Assembly: GCA_021234535.1 (NCBI GenBank)
Contig: CM037838.1
Location: forward strand, 28,807,969 to 28,871,968
Source of the DNA: Stichopus chloronotus
Taxonomy: Eukaryota > Echinodermata > Holothuroidea > Aspidochirotida > Stichopodidae
Reading direction: 5' to 3'
DNA length: 64,000 nt
In this document: one piece after another, positions 29,401 to 43,600 of the stretch
Position numbering within the stretch: the stretch's first letter is position 1
Layout of the letters: each line of letters begins with the position of its first letter
Notes under the pieces: model-generated
The model's database searches: none
What the model was told of the DNA's origin: nothing
Seen by the model: only the letters and a program-made list of their open reading frames with translations
Position numbers and translations under genes: made by a program

Positions 29401-31149
29401 TTTTTATAGTCTTCTACAACTCATTGAAGACTGACGGACACGTTAACTTTAAACTTTGTTTGTCGTAAATTACTTTTTTTGTTAAAATTTTGGATCAAAA
29501 GAGAAAAATTGTTTTCCCTATCCTGTTGAAAACAGAGTTTTAAAGTCAAGAGCGTTCATATAAAATGCTTTTAATAGTCTCATTCATATTCGTTAGGCCA
29601 TTGATACCGATATCCATTGACATCAATATATCTTTCATTTTTTTTTTCATTACACGAGAGACAAAAATTTAGTCTTCTGCATGAAAAATACATAATAAAT
29701 ACTAGTATCAGAAAGAAAGAGTAGAATTGATCTTTAAGATTTTCTACGTTTTTAGACAGTTAAACACTTAATATCAAAGCAGTACACTGACTGACAAAGG
29801 AGGCAAAGTTTCAATAGACGTAAAATGAAAATAACATTTAAGAAAGACATGAACACGTCTAAAAGTCGATTATAAATTACAAGATGAACCCTTTGACCGA
29901 TTCAAAAATACAAACAAATACAAAACGATAGAAACAGATCAAAGGATTCACAGAAAGAGAGAAATCAGTGGAATCGACGGGTGAGTGTCTCATTTCATTT
30001 GATAACAAACTCACTCTTGTAGTTTTAAAGAAGGAGATTTATCAAAAAAGAAGAAGGAATGGAACTATTAACAAAGGGAAGAAAGACTCGTAAGGAAACA
30101 GTACATCAAGAAGAAACACACAAACACACACAACATATACACATACACATACACACACTTACAAAAAAAGCAAAGCTGTTTTTAAAGAGAGAAATCGGCA
30201 AGATGTGTATAATGCCCTCTCCATCCACCCTCTTTCCCTGAGTACACATTTAAAGACGCACCCGATACACCTTCAGTTATCAATTCTCGTAATACGTATG
30301 CGACAACGTAACTACATGTTAAAACGTTATCGCAGAGAACATATGCTGACAATAATTAAGAAAAAAGTTCCGTTGGTTTCAAATTTGTAGTATCCTTACC
30401 AAAGATTTTTTATTTTCTGGGATCACGTAACCCGTCTGATGTCAGAGCTCCATGGTCACAGTCCGTGTTTTCTTAAACTCATGGGGGGGGGGGGGTGCAT
30501 ATATGATCACCAACGGGTGCGCGCATGGAATTACTTGGAGTGCCAAATCACTGGCTAGTTGACACAGAAGAACAAAGAGATGTGCCCAAAAGAGAAAAGC
30601 GTTTATCTATTAGGTTGTTACATCGTCGTCCATCTGTAGTAATCTAAACGAAGCAATTAATAAGTAATAACTGTTCTCGTTTCAGACAATCCCGCGAAAG
30701 TCTTACCTACACCTGAGGCTTAATTTGGTCGTGATCCTGCAGTAGACATTGATGGCAGAAGTGGCATTTTCACCTTTCGGTTGATTTTCCAAGGTTTAAT
30801 ATTTCATTCAGTGTCTATTATTCACTAAATCATGCTCTTAACCGGACGATTTGATCTTCATTGCAATTAAGACACGTGACGCAGAACTACTTCCGCGTGC
30901 CGTGAAGAAGTGAAGAAATACTGTTTGCTTACTCTAAGTCGTTTACTTTTTGATATCGAAAGCGGTGTCCACGTATTAGCTCTCTTCATTTTCGTTATAT
31001 TTCTCATCTGCATCTTTGGGTTGAGGATGATCTTAAGAACAGATGAACGAAAAGGAATAGAGCGATGCCTTTAAAACAAAACAAAAAAGGGAAACAAGAA
31101 AAGAAAAAAAAAAGAAAGGGAGAAAATATAACGTCTGTTTCTTCTATTT
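29401..31149. other. No gene seen
   Basis: Contains a CA/ACACAT-rich stretch at about 30112-30165 and a 13-G run at 30483. The short Lys/Thr/His-rich ORFs follow from that composition. Confidence 0.65.
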
Positions 31150-31354
31150 TGTTGTCTTTCTTGTTCTTTGTTTTCAATTGGCCTTGATGCAGCCGTGATC
31201 TCGCCTGACGAACGGTAGCAGGAGGAGACAACCTTGGCAAATGGCGAAAACGCGCCTCTGCAGAGCTGTGTATTGATTTAACGGGGGTTTGCGATGCCGG
31301 AGACTGTACGTGAACACAAAGTAGTCGTATAGGATATTCAGTCGGGTTCGCCAT
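31150..31354 (-). CDS. Possible first coding exon or 5' region, unrecognised
   Basis: ATG at 31354-31352 sits in a good context (ATAAACATGGCG). It opens a frame with 60-odd codons of ordinary composition (MANPTEYPIRLLCVHVQ, then a Ser/Pro/Arg-rich stretch). The frame then runs into A/T homopolymers and Phe-rich reading, which looks non-coding. The stretch is clearly richer in GC and CpG than its surroundings. I found no strong donor to end an exon. No domain is recognised. A CpG-rich promoter or 5' UTR or a repeat fragment are equally possible. Confidence 0.2.
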
Positions 31355-33829
31355 GTTTATGGTGGTGTGCGAATCTCACGTACACAACCAGGCAAAAACG
31401 AAATAACATGAACAAAATAAAAACAAGAAGTAGAAATAGCCGAAATGTGACATTGAACTTTAAGTTCATTGATTTATTTATTTAAAAAAAAAAACATGAG
31501 ATAAACATATAGAGGAAATGTTTCCTTTTTGATGCAGTTAGAGGATAGGGTGGTGAGGAACAAAGTAACAAATGGAAAAATACGTACAACGTAAATTTTA
31601 AGGAACTGAAAAAAAAGAAGGAAAAAAAAGAGACAAAACTTGGAATTAATAAATAAATAACCAGAGGAGATGGATACATTGCATGTATATGTTACGGTCT
31701 TGTAACGATCACCAGCATGTGGAGACTGACCTTCAACGTAAGGTGAAAATACAACAGAATGGATGCAACGCATTCTATGTTTTTCGTTTCCATGGCAACC
31801 GTGAGATATTTTATAAACTGTTTTTTCTACAGTGCAAAATATTGCTAAAAAAAGGAACATATTAAGATGATCGAAACATCGGTAACACAGAAACACCCTA
31901 CTAAAATAATAAAGGCAAAAAATGACGAAAGAATAAAAACAATAGCTTAACATTTATGATTATAGGATAATTATTTCAAACACCAAGAATTTCAAAAATA
32001 CATATGTTATTTAAAATATGTCTATTAGAATTTCCTTTAAAGTTATCATAATAAGTAACCTACTAATTTTATTCGTCTTCATTGTTTTCAAAAGTAAAAC
32101 TAATTAGGTTTAAAATATTTTCTATTTTTTCTTCCACCATTAACTAAAAGTTAACTACATTAAGGATTCCAGTCTCACAACACATTAAGTGCTTTTACAA
32201 AAATGTCGAGCGGAAGCTTTCTTTTACTGTATGTTGATCTTTTGTTTTCCTCTTCCCTTGTAATTCTGCTTAATTTTTTGCAAATGAAACCATTTTCTGT
32301 TTGATAGAAAGTGTAAGTTGATCATTAAAGAATATTCTGAAAGCTGGGAACAAAACAAGTAGATCACCAAGGTTACCTAGAATCAGTTAGTTTGTGATTG
32401 TAATAATGACGGTGCCCCGCTTTTCTTTCACCTTAATTTTAGATCGCATGAATACTTTCCACGATACCATTTATGAGAAGAAACGAAATAAACGAAAAAT
32501 TGCTTCATCTGACTCCAGACTAAGGAAGATATACACAACAAGAAAGAGATTGATGGGACCATAAAGAAAGGGGTCACTTATGTTTAAGATATACAAGTTA
32601 TACAAGGTATACAAGTTATTCTAAGGAGCTACCTGGATGATTTAAGTTATTTAAATGTTTTCAATTCCATGATCAAAATAAATTATTATAAAAATCATCA
32701 TCTTCGCTCTGATGTTACAAATGTGATATGTAGAAGATATAAAAAATGGTTTTGTGAATAAAGTTATTGCCGATTGTTTGCATTTTGTTGATATGTGCTC
32801 ATTATCATAAACATAAATCCAAAGGGTTGCATAAATTATTAAGTGGCAGCGCCGAAAAGGAGAGTCCATTGCTCTGAACTCAACATTATATTGTTTGCTT
32901 GAAGAAGGACAGAAGGGGGTCGGGAGGGGGTACTATGGCACCTTCGACATTTTCGTGTTGACTATGGGAGGGGAAGATTGGGATGCCACATCTCAAAAAA
33001 AAAAATCAAGCAGCCAACGAAAGGAAAAGTTCGAAACAAAACAAAGATTACACAAACAAAAACAAGTAAACAAAGACAAACAAACATAAACAGTGTGTAG
33101 GCCTACATTCATCTCGACAAATCTTCTACTCTCTTATTTAACACAATACTTCCATTGTTAAAATTGTCCGATATTTGAAAATTAAATGTTTTGTCACATT
33201 TCTAATATTCTTTTTGATCTTCATAAGCCATCTGCATCCATTTCAAGTAAAAGCTGCATCATGCTGCAGGGCACCATTCAGAAACTACGTCTGGATGTTG
33301 TTTTGTTCAGGTATTGAACGATGGAAATGGCAGACATATAGATGGTTCAATGAGTGAAAATACTAACCTAAAAGTAACTGAAAAGAGTGTGAAAAGGACC
33401 AAAATGTGGGCATGTTGTTGAGGTATTGTAATCTTAGAATCTTACTATAGCAACATCGAAATGATACGGCCTTCCGTATACAGTGTATTGTACATTTCGT
33501 TGGCCTTGAATATCAAAATTTGTCATGGAATTGAAGTGGCCACAGTAACTGAATCTGAATCGTGGCTTACTATATTCTGTGTCATGTGATCGAACCGGTC
33601 ATTTCTGGAAAATTATGGAACTCAATGATTTACATATATTGTGCTGTTCATTCGTGCAGGATAGATTTTTAATTCACTGATATAAAGACTCTCCTGTTCG
33701 TCAACCCTGTAATTGTCTGACCCATCCTATGAACTTGTTTGCCTATAGACAATGCTATTACAAACAGTCACCTAGTATGCAGTAGTTCAACGTGTATATG
33801 CTCTTTTCAATGGTCCGAAGTCTAGCTAT
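31355..33829. other. No gene seen
   Basis: AT-rich with A and T runs. The minus-strand Phe-rich ORFs at 31474-31953 are low complexity and unsupported. Confidence 0.6.
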
Positions 33830-34062
33830 CTGATGTGGAACTGTCCGTATAGTTCCGTCACCGTAGCGCTAGCGCCTAGCCATCGGCTCTCAGTTGAGAC
33901 TGTGTTTTATCTCCGAGTCACCGTTACATCAACTTCTGCTTAGAGTTAGCGTTGTGGTCGCCCTGCACAGATAGCATACCCACAGTATTACTACAAAAAC
34001 CCAGTCCAAAGTCGAGTTGAAGGCTAGTCCAGAGCGGTCACCAGCTACCAGCTAAACAGGTA
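33830..34062 (+). other. Candidate non-coding first exon
   Basis: A GC-richer block with CCGTAGCGCTAGCGCC and no long open frame. It ends in CAGCTAAACAG|GTACCG, which fits an exon/intron border. It lies 1.5 kb upstream of the possible exon at 35532. Linking the two is speculative. Confidence 0.15.
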
Positions 34063-35531
34063 CCGTGTAGTTAATCGACTCTAATTAAAAGGATTTAGTT
34101 CCCAATCAAGAAGGAGTTTGCACAATATAACCTGAATCTGACTGAACCTAACCTCCGAACGAAACATTATGATTTAAACTTTCATTTCATCCATGTCTTG
34201 CTTGAGCACATATTTATTTTCATTCTTTTTCTGTCGCCATTCGGTGATAATACTTTAATCCGTAGCATGTATGGTGGACACACACACAACGACTAATCGT
34301 TTTCTCGTATTATCTCCAAAGGCTCCTCAGTCAGAGCGACTGGTTTGGTAAGTCTAGCATGACGCATCCACTCTGTATGTATATTATGTTTCATGCTATA
34401 TCATGAGTACTGATTATAATCAATAAATAAACCAGATGACCTTCGTTCCGTGCATCTTTAAAATGCATTAAAACGGAATTGCCAAGGTCAAGTGATATTG
34501 AGTTTTATCGTTTGGTATAAAATGTTCTATCAGAGAGAAAATAAAAAGTGGTGATTAAAATAGATTATGCATGTTGTATATCAAGATAAATACAGAGCGC
34601 CAAAGCAAGACAGAAAACAAGACCTGAAAATTTGGTCTTATAAAGTTAATTAAGAGAACTATCGTATTATTCCGAATGTATTTTATTAACATATCAAGCA
34701 GCATTATGGACGTTTTTTTTTAATCTAAAATAAGATGTAATAACCTTTCAAACTTGCTGTTATATTTCACTGGCATTTAATTTGTATATGAGGAGTTTTC
34801 CTTTTCTGTCTGTGAAGCCGGCATAACATTTCGTACAAGCATTCGGTACTGAATGCAACGGCGTTCATTAGATATATAGCTCCTGTATTTCGAAAGAAAT
34901 GTACGCTACATTACGACATACGCTAAATTTGTTTTGTTCTGAAAGATAGCGCCCTCCAAAGTGGAATGAATATCGTCTATGTTAAGGCAAATTAATACAG
35001 ATAAGATTATGATATATACTGAGACTAGTAATATACAACAGAAATTGGAAATATGATGAAAAGTAACATGGACTCCATCAAATATATAAATACTCTATCC
35101 ATTTAATGTTGTTTGCTGTTTTTTTTTTCTCATCCTTACTTTTTTTGTGATTATACCGCCACCTATTGGCATACGTTATCGAACCGGGTATATCTACATG
35201 TCAGAGCCCACGATGGGTCAAATGTGTTCAAAGAGCACGAGGACCTGGGCAATTTCTGTAAACTTTATCCAACTAACTGAAGACGACGAATAATGTCTCT
35301 GAAGATGGCTAAGGGTCAGTCCCAATTTGGGTGGCGGTGAAGGAAAACAAAACATGACCTATACCGATATGATATGAAGGGAGCGGGGGGGGGGGGGGAT
35401 GAGGATATAATGTGTAGTTACCCCCCAAACGTTATTGGATAAAAATTTAACAATAACGTTTTGACAAAAAGTGAACTTCTTAGATTGTCCAGGTTTTTGA
35501 CATTTAATCCCCAACTAAGTGATTTTTATAG

Positions 35532-35761
35532 TACCCGTTAAACATCCTCTCAACCGTAAGAGGGTTTCAGATTTCCTGCAAGACCTGAAAAAAAAGGAAA
35601 TATATTACTTTGAATGCTCTGCTGTCACAATCGAGGAGGAATCTGTTCTTGGTCGCTTTTGTGCCTTGACGGAGTCACCTTTTGACAATTGTGACCACCT
35701 ATCTCAACATATTGTATTGTCCAAAGATCAGAATTCAACATACATACATAAGTTCAATTGA
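35532..35761 (+). CDS. Possible terminal coding exon, unrecognised protein
   Basis: An open frame of about 76 codons ending at TGA 35759-35761. It follows a TTTTTATAG acceptor-like string with the ag at 35530-35531. The peptide (VPVKHPLNRKRVSDFLQDLK, then a Glu-rich part, CALTESPFDNCDHLSQH and KFN-stop) has a mixed, protein-like composition, unlike the low-complexity readings around it. No ATG begins the frame, so it would be an internal or last exon. I recognise no domain. It could also be a decayed transposon fragment or chance. Confidence 0.3.
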
Positions 35762-37140
35762 TTTAGCCTAAACTTTTTTAAACCCTCGATAACTTTAGTA
35801 AAATAAACATTGACGTAGAATTTACCAGAAAAAGCGTTATTTTAATCAAATACCTATGTAGTCTTTCTCAGCGGTTGCAGTTCAAATTTACGAGAAGGTA
35901 GCAGCTCAAATGTACTAGGAGGTAACGAGGCAAACGTTCTGAACAATGCATAAAGAAAGTAATTGCGCATGCGCATATCTCCGTCAACGTGTGTTCATTC
36001 GGTTCCTGCAGGGGGACATCTGCCTTACGATTTCAACGCAAACTCCATTGCGTATATAACACAACCTCATACATTTTAATACAATTAATAGTCGAAGCCA
36101 TGTATATTAACGCTTGAATGCATTCATTAAGACAAACCGTAGCAGAACCCTATAGACAGACAAATGGCCAATTCAAACACTGTAGTGTGAAAGTTGCTTT
36201 TAGCCCGCCAAACTACCGCCAACCAAAACAGAAAAAAAAAAGAAAATTCTCAACTAATTTTGCTGAGCTTAGACAAACATTGGTATATTACCATACGCAC
36301 TCAAGGTTTTTCACTTGTCTGTTACAATAACAATTTTTTTCAACTCAAGGACAATTTTTTTTTTCTTCTTCAAAATCCGCCAAAAATATTACCGCACGGG
36401 CGAGTCCTCTCCCGGAGTTGTTATAAAATAATATTACATTATGTCTATTGATTCAGCTAAATTGAAGGTCATCGAGGAAAAAAAAAACAGCTGATCGATT
36501 CGATGCTATACGGATTGATTATTACAAACGAAAAGTTTTACTTCGAGTATCTACTGAGGCAAAAATGTGTATAGCAGGTTGAAGTAAAAGTTTACATGAT
36601 TCTCCCTAACAGGTAAATAACAAGTGGAGGAAACAGAAATGACAATTGGTGGATTGTACAATGATTGCTTCAAAGTAGTTCTAGGAGAATAAATGATCTT
36701 TGACTTCTAAGAGGATGATTTTTTTTAATTCCCATTTCTGCTTCAGTTTTAACACAATCGTTTTATAATTGTATAAATATCGACCTGGTGTTTCTCGCAT
36801 GACACAAACAGGTATCAAGCAAACAGAGCCATGGCTACAGCATATTTCTGTTTACTTCGTCTACAAACTTCAAAAGTTGCAGAATAGGAGTTAATATTTT
36901 TCTCTGACAGACGATTTTTTTTTTGAGCTCCTTTCCCCTGATGTCTTGTGTTCCATTTACGAATCAGAATCATTTATACATTGCACACACACACGCACGC
37001 ATTACTGCAAAGATTACGATTGTCCATTGAAACAAGCCAAAGTTTCAATCTCATTACAGTGTTTTCAAAAAGTATGAACAGTTTAAGAAACGTAAACCCG
37101 AATGTATGAATGTATTGTGGTTTTGATGAATTCATTATGA
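35762..37140. other. No gene seen
   Basis: AT-rich with short ORFs. Upstream, at 35385-35398, lies a run of 14 G. Confidence 0.6.
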
Positions 37141-37680
37141 GGATTTTTTCATGAGTCTGACATATGTCTACAAGGCTGTCTCGTCTTGAACCCTGTCGAC
37201 CCTCAAATGACCTTTGAACGCCACCAAAAACAATAGACTCCTCGTCCTTAATTAAATTCATCCACTACCAACTATAACATTTGTACAATTTTTCCTTTTT
37301 GAGATATTGTGCTTACAATGTTTCACTATTTGACAACCATTGACCCCAAATGACCTTTGACCTCCACAAAAAGCAATAGGCCTTTTGTACGCAATATGGT
37401 ACACCTCGATACCAAATATTAAACTATGTTCAAGCTTTGTTTTTTGAGATATATATGTGCTTACTAGGTTTTCAATATTTGACCTCTGTTGAACCCAAAT
37501 GACCTTTGACCTCGACCCAAAAAAACAATAGGCTCCTCGTGCTAAATATGGTATACCTACGTACCAACTATGAGATGTGTACAAGTTTCCCTTCTTGAGA
37601 TATCGTGTTTACAAGGTAGGGATCACAAACATACATACACAAACGTATACATACACGCACACATACCACGCACACATACA
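37141..37680. repeat. Tandem array of 143-149-bp units with DR1 motifs, plus CA-rich tail
   Basis: Three units whose core is TGACCTTTGACCTC, at 37208 (imperfect, ending TGAACG), 37351 and 37500. Each core is followed by a (C/G)A-rich string with AACAATAG(G/A), then a TTTTTGAGATAT- or CTTGAGATAT-like stretch and GTGCTTAC. The array ends in a run of CATACACAC-type sequence (37625-37685). Read on the minus strand the core is AGGTCA-A-AGGTCA. The unit design (DR1 core, then an AACAATAG run, a TA(C/T)C-rich middle and a CA-rich end) matches the arrays at 49 kb and 63.4-64 kb although the units differ in sequence. This suggests one old repeat superfamily. Confidence 0.85.
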
Positions 37681-40600
37681 CCCGCATGATCATGAGGTTA
37701 CGATTTCATCGACACCAAAAATCACGTCTGGTTTACATTACGCATAGCAGAAAGGGGGAGCGTGGCCGTCACACGAATTCCCACAGGGTATTATTATTCG
37801 TAAACAGGGGCAGGCTGTGCTTGATTTTGGTCTAATTGCCCTAACCCTTTATAACTTTTCCTAACAATAGAAACTTCGAAACAGAAACATCATTACATAA
37901 ATGTTAAATGTGCGATTGTAAGACTATAAGCAGCGATGAAATACGAGTGGAAATATTGCTCCGACATCTTGTGTGGTACACTGTTGTTACTTTTCATGGC
38001 TCGGGTTTTTTCTTCCAGAAGTTCTACCAAATGAGATTTAATGGGAAAGTTTAGTCTGTCTGTTATGATTTTACAATGATACTAAGCACACAACAAGAAT
38101 CTGGGCCTAAAACTCTTTAGGAAGGAAATGCCCTATACATCTTAGTGTTTAGTACTGATCACGTACACGATCCTTATGGTGAAGTTCAGTCTATAGCATC
38201 AAACAACGCATAACAGGGCACAATGGGGTAATTCTAATGACAAAACCCACAGGTGTCTCTCTAAAGTTGATTATTTACCTATTTTGATTGTGCTTTTTCG
38301 CCATGTATAAATTTTGGATATACTTAGGGCTGTGTTGGTTGACTGATTCGATTACACGAGTAATGCATGGAATTGATGAATGGTAATGACTTCATGAAGA
38401 GAACACAACATACACTGGAAACGAGAATAGAAAGGAGGGGACCCTATAAAATGAAAGAGCAAACACTAAAGAAAGACCCAAAATGGTAATGTATTGTTAT
38501 ACCAGTACATATTCCTGCCTGTAAACCTCTTTCACTGTTCAAAAAAAAAAGGAAAAAAACAAAGAAGCATTTCATCATTCCAAATGGAGACAAGGAACAA
38601 GAAAAGCTTTTTATAGGCTTTGAATACTTATGACGAATGATGGGTGACCAGTACCATGCAATCCTTACAGGCTGTATTGCATCACCCTAAGCTATATTTT
38701 TACCTCCCTGAAAGGAAAATTCTCAACTGGTTCTAAGTTACAGTACTCTTTGATTGACAACAAATTCGAAAGATGCAGAGCAGATCGTATTACACAGCGT
38801 ACACAGGGATCCATTGTTTTGATTACACACATGGAGGAATTTAAGACAGGCTGAGGGAGGGACTAGAAGTTGGTGGTTGGGAGAATTGAAACTGTCTGGG
38901 GTGATGAGTTTTTGTCTTGAATATTCACCTGCAGTCAAGGTCACCTGACGAAATGGGCGTCATTTGCCATAGTGAGCATTTATATTCGTAAATGTGCATT
39001 TCAGTATTCTGAAATTAAAACATGTGCGCTTAGGCTGTGATGATCGTGGCCACACAGGAATTAATGTAACAACGGACGTTGTGTACGCTTTGGATGATGC
39101 ATGTAAATGTAGCCCTATTTAACATTGTTTCTAATATCAAAAACCTACAATAAACCCATACATGTAGTTGACACACAGTGTGAAGCTTTTTGTATTAAAT
39201 TTCACATTTGGCGGTAACTGAGCATGCCGCCGTATTAAAACAAACCGTTTGCTGAGTGCAAAGCAATACGTGATTGGTGAATCCGGAATGTACGCGTGAT
39301 GTAAATTACGTGACTGCAAGGATTTCGAAACATGTCAGAAAGTAAAAAGTGGTAAAATGTGAATCTGCTAATATTTACTTACGGTAGACTGAGGAAATAT
39401 CGTAGTTCCAGTTAAAAGCAGAGATTTGGAAGATGCGCTTTGTCTTTGCTATGTGCTTCTAATCTAGTACAGTAATTTAGACTTTGGGAGAAATTTCATA
39501 CTTCCACGACCAAGGACATTGAATAGTTTGCAGTATATTTTGGTGGTGAATACATTGCTGTCTGATTCAAATGGTCTTGGCAAGATGATGTAAATGACCC
39601 CTCAGAGGTGATCCTCTTTTGAGTCATTAACTACCCATTATATACATTCCTGTCAGTTACGCAGGGGACCAGAGCAACCCGCAGGTTATAACACACCGTC
39701 AAATTATATCTAATTTCAAAACCTACGAACCGGTTTGAAAAACCAATTTAGGCCTATACTTACTAAGTCACTGGTCCCCGCGTCAATGTGTAGCACAGTG
39801 ATATGGGTCTTAATGTTTGACCAACTAAAAAAATTGTTTTAAATTTATTTTCGCAGAAGAGATTTATGATGAAAGGCAACTGGATACTTTTAATCTGGAG
39901 GATAAAAGAAACATGTTTTGTGTCTCCAAATATAAGATTAATATCCCCTTAAGATAAAGACACCAGAGATGAAAACTAACGACAAAAGCTGAACAAGGAT
40001 ATATGTTTAGAAACTTATCAATAGGATGCGAAAATTCGAATAAACTCTCTATTGGCGGGACTGTGTACAAAAACCCTTTCGGTTTTCCCTTTCAGTCATT
40101 AAGACTATTAAATTTAGAGAAATCAACTGCGTGAAGTCAAAGTATGAGACACGTCGACATTAAAATTAGTAAAACGATTAGACTTAAAATGACATGATAT
40201 AATGTATAATATGTAGTATCAACTTACATCTGCAGCTTCTTTTTTAAATCATTTAAAGAAAAAAAAAGGAAAACAAAACTGAATGTTTCGTAAACATTTC
40301 AAAAGATGTAAGAAAGGGTTTGACCTTCTAATAAATACCGTACAGTTTGTTTCCCGCAGTTGATCATTGCTTGTTACAAACCCAGTCACTCTCCGGCACG
40401 ATGCACGATAGTAACGGTGCAACATGCTTATAATTCCATCAATATTGAAGTTGGACATCCAATACTTGCGAAACTGTCATTTTTGTACATTTCCTACCTA
40501 GCTGTGGGCATATGAATTACTAATAATGTGGAAAATGGTTGCAATTTGTTCTAAAACCGATTTAAATCATTAACTACTGGTCATTAGTCTTGATTTGCAT

Positions 40601-43600
40601 GTGTGACATGGGGACTATATTAGCTTGACCATTGATCTGTCAGAGGAACCCTTATAGAAAACTGGCCACAAAGTTGAAAGGTTTGGGAAGACTCAAAGTG
40701 CCCCTTTAATGTCTAGAGCTACATGTACTTAGACTAGGTTGGGTTTTAGTCAGGACACAATCTGACCCATTGTACCATTACTTAATTATCATTCATGCAC
40801 GATAGGGATATTTGAGATGTTGCATGTCATTTAAAGGGGCACCTTTAAAGTAGGAGGAGAAAACTTATACAGAATTTCACAAAATGGACCGTAGGGCCCA
40901 CATAGAACCCTGGACTACTAATTCATGTACACCCTACGATAGAATACTAACGGTATGAAATGGATCGGACAGATAGTTATGAGCTACAAAGGGGGGGGGG
41001 GGGGAGGGCGGGGAAGTGGAGGTGGGGAAAAGACAAAGGAAAACAACAAATACACGGCATTGTTTTAATGTCCCATACGGCAACCTATAATTTAGTCTCT
41101 TCAAGATATCTAAAATGAAAAAAAGAAAGAAAAAATGAATGAAAACGTATATGATACCGTTACATGTACAAGATAAAGATTGACTATATTATACAATCAC
41201 ATTGGGATACATTTGTACCGATCAAAATAAAGTTATCTTCCCCAAACTTTGCAGCAAAATAAAAAGATTAAAAATGAATTACAAGCAAACGCAAAGTACG
41301 GAGACAAGAAAAAAAAACCCAAACCACTCTTTGGATAAACGTGACGTAAAAGGAATTTTTACAAAGAATATATATAGAAACTCTCCTTTATTCGAGAGAA
41401 AAAAAGATTGAAAACTAAATAAAAGAGGAATTAACCGATTGACCCATGAAGTTGATATCTTTTCTTAACTCATCCATATTTTCTCCCCCCACCCATTGCG
41501 ATTAAAAAATGAGAAGAAATCATACAAAGAGAAGCCATCATCGTTGTACCAAGTACAAACAAATTTGAAGGGGAAAGTATTTTTCAATCGACATACAAAA
41601 ATCTAATGAAACGAGCGTTTCACACTTCAGGTCTGGCAAGCAATACGTACAGCAGTTTTGAACTTGTACGGTTATATTTGTGAAAAAAAAAGAAAATTAT
41701 TTGTAGCTAGTTTGTTGATTTTATTTTAGTTTGGTGTCAATTTCGTATTCGTCTTTTCAATATTTTTTTTTATTTGTAAGGAAGTGTTCTCTAGATATAA
41801 CAATCATTTATTTTATTACTGCTAGAATAGAATGTGGTAGTATACGAACAGAATGAAACAAATTGAAATACAAAGGACGAATTCACAGACATATCCTTTG
41901 TAAATATTTCTAAGAGATAAATATCCTCAATTAAATTCCATAATTCAATCACGTCATTGCTTTCAATAATTTAAGTAGCATTTCAAGCCTTATGAAATAA
42001 ACATCAAAGCGAAGATTTGATCTTTTGTTTCTTTTGTTTGTTTGCACGGTGGGGTGTAGTGCAGGGTCATTCGCATATTCACGTCTAACTTACTTAAACT
42101 GCAAGATTTCCTTTTCTCATTTTTCTTTGAAAACAAAGAAACAGCTGATTGATTTTTTTACTTTCTTCATTAAACTGTCAAATTTAATTCAATAATTTCA
42201 TGAAGTTAGACCAATTTAACAATGCTATAAATTATTAAAAACTGACAATATTTGCACTTAATGTCACAAATCGTAAAACATGACAACACAGGCAACATAA
42301 TACTGTTATTGTTGCTATTGTTATTAGATAACAATAAAATCCCCCCTCCCAAAAAAATAACCAGAAAAGATGATATGAAATAAAGTACCTGTCACATGTT
42401 GGTAAGACACCATTATGACGCAAAACAAAATAAAAATTACAAGCACTTTTGACATGTTCTTCCATGATGTGAAGAACATTTCCTATCCTTTTTTAAATTG
42501 TTTGATTCTTCTAATTAACCAACCATGAATATATTTGCAGCTTTCATGTACATAGTGGATATACATTCCTTAATTACTGCCTTTCGTTCATTTTGATTCC
42601 ATTTTGATTTTGCAATTAAAGACATAAATACAAGAAATATTCAACTGCTTGTAGCTTCTGTAAATGGGAAGTTTCCGTGAGTTTAAATTTTCTTCATCTC
42701 TGTCATTTATTTATTTATTATATGTGTTCCAATCTACACTACATGATTAGGTTCAAATTGAGGGGATTGGACCAAATTATGAATGATTCAAATTAATTTC
42801 AAAAATTAGATATATCTTCATACTTTTAGGTGATTCTTCAAATATATATGTACCACATTCACGTGTATGTTATTTTCCCATTCACTGTCAAAGAACTCGT
42901 GAATTATCATCCGAGGATTCGTATAGAAAACAAACAAACAAACAAACAAACAAACAAACAAACAAAAAAAACAAACAAACAGTATGAATCAACAAATCGA
43001 ATAACATTAACAAAAGCAACTATGACAAAAAAATGTATATAATGGGATACATTCTAACGTCTTGTCTGTCATAATTTTTTTTATCAAAATGTTCAGCCTT
43101 GTATTCGATAAAGGTGACAGGACTAAATTGTACAGCAATCTATACGTCAGCTCAAGATTGCACATAGAGCGATATAAAAGCTAATTGTACGAAAATTGGA
43201 AAAAAAAATTTAACAGCTCCAGCAGATCATGGTTTGGAAACAAAAATACTTTGATTTTAAATGTAAATCGAAGCATTGAAAGTCTCATACACAGCAATGA
43301 TATATATATTTGTCTATCTTAGGGAACGTTGAATCGATAATCGATAAATATCGATAACGATCAATATGATCTATTGGCAATGACAAGGCATACAAAAATT
43401 AGTGACGGAAAAGCATCGTTTGCTTCCATCCAAGCCGACATGAAATTGATAAGTGAGTCACTACACGTGGCATTGTAAAGGGAGGAAAGGGAATGTTGTT
43501 GGCGCTCTTCCATATCTTAATGAACACAATGTCACAACTGCATACGGTACCTACTTACAGCGCTTTACCTTTTACCGGTCAAAGATTTATCAATATTACA

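Noticed and set aside
29141..29434. His-rich ORF of 97 residues
   Set aside because: It follows from the ATC/CAC trinucleotide tract; no start context or splice signal and every frame is low complexity.
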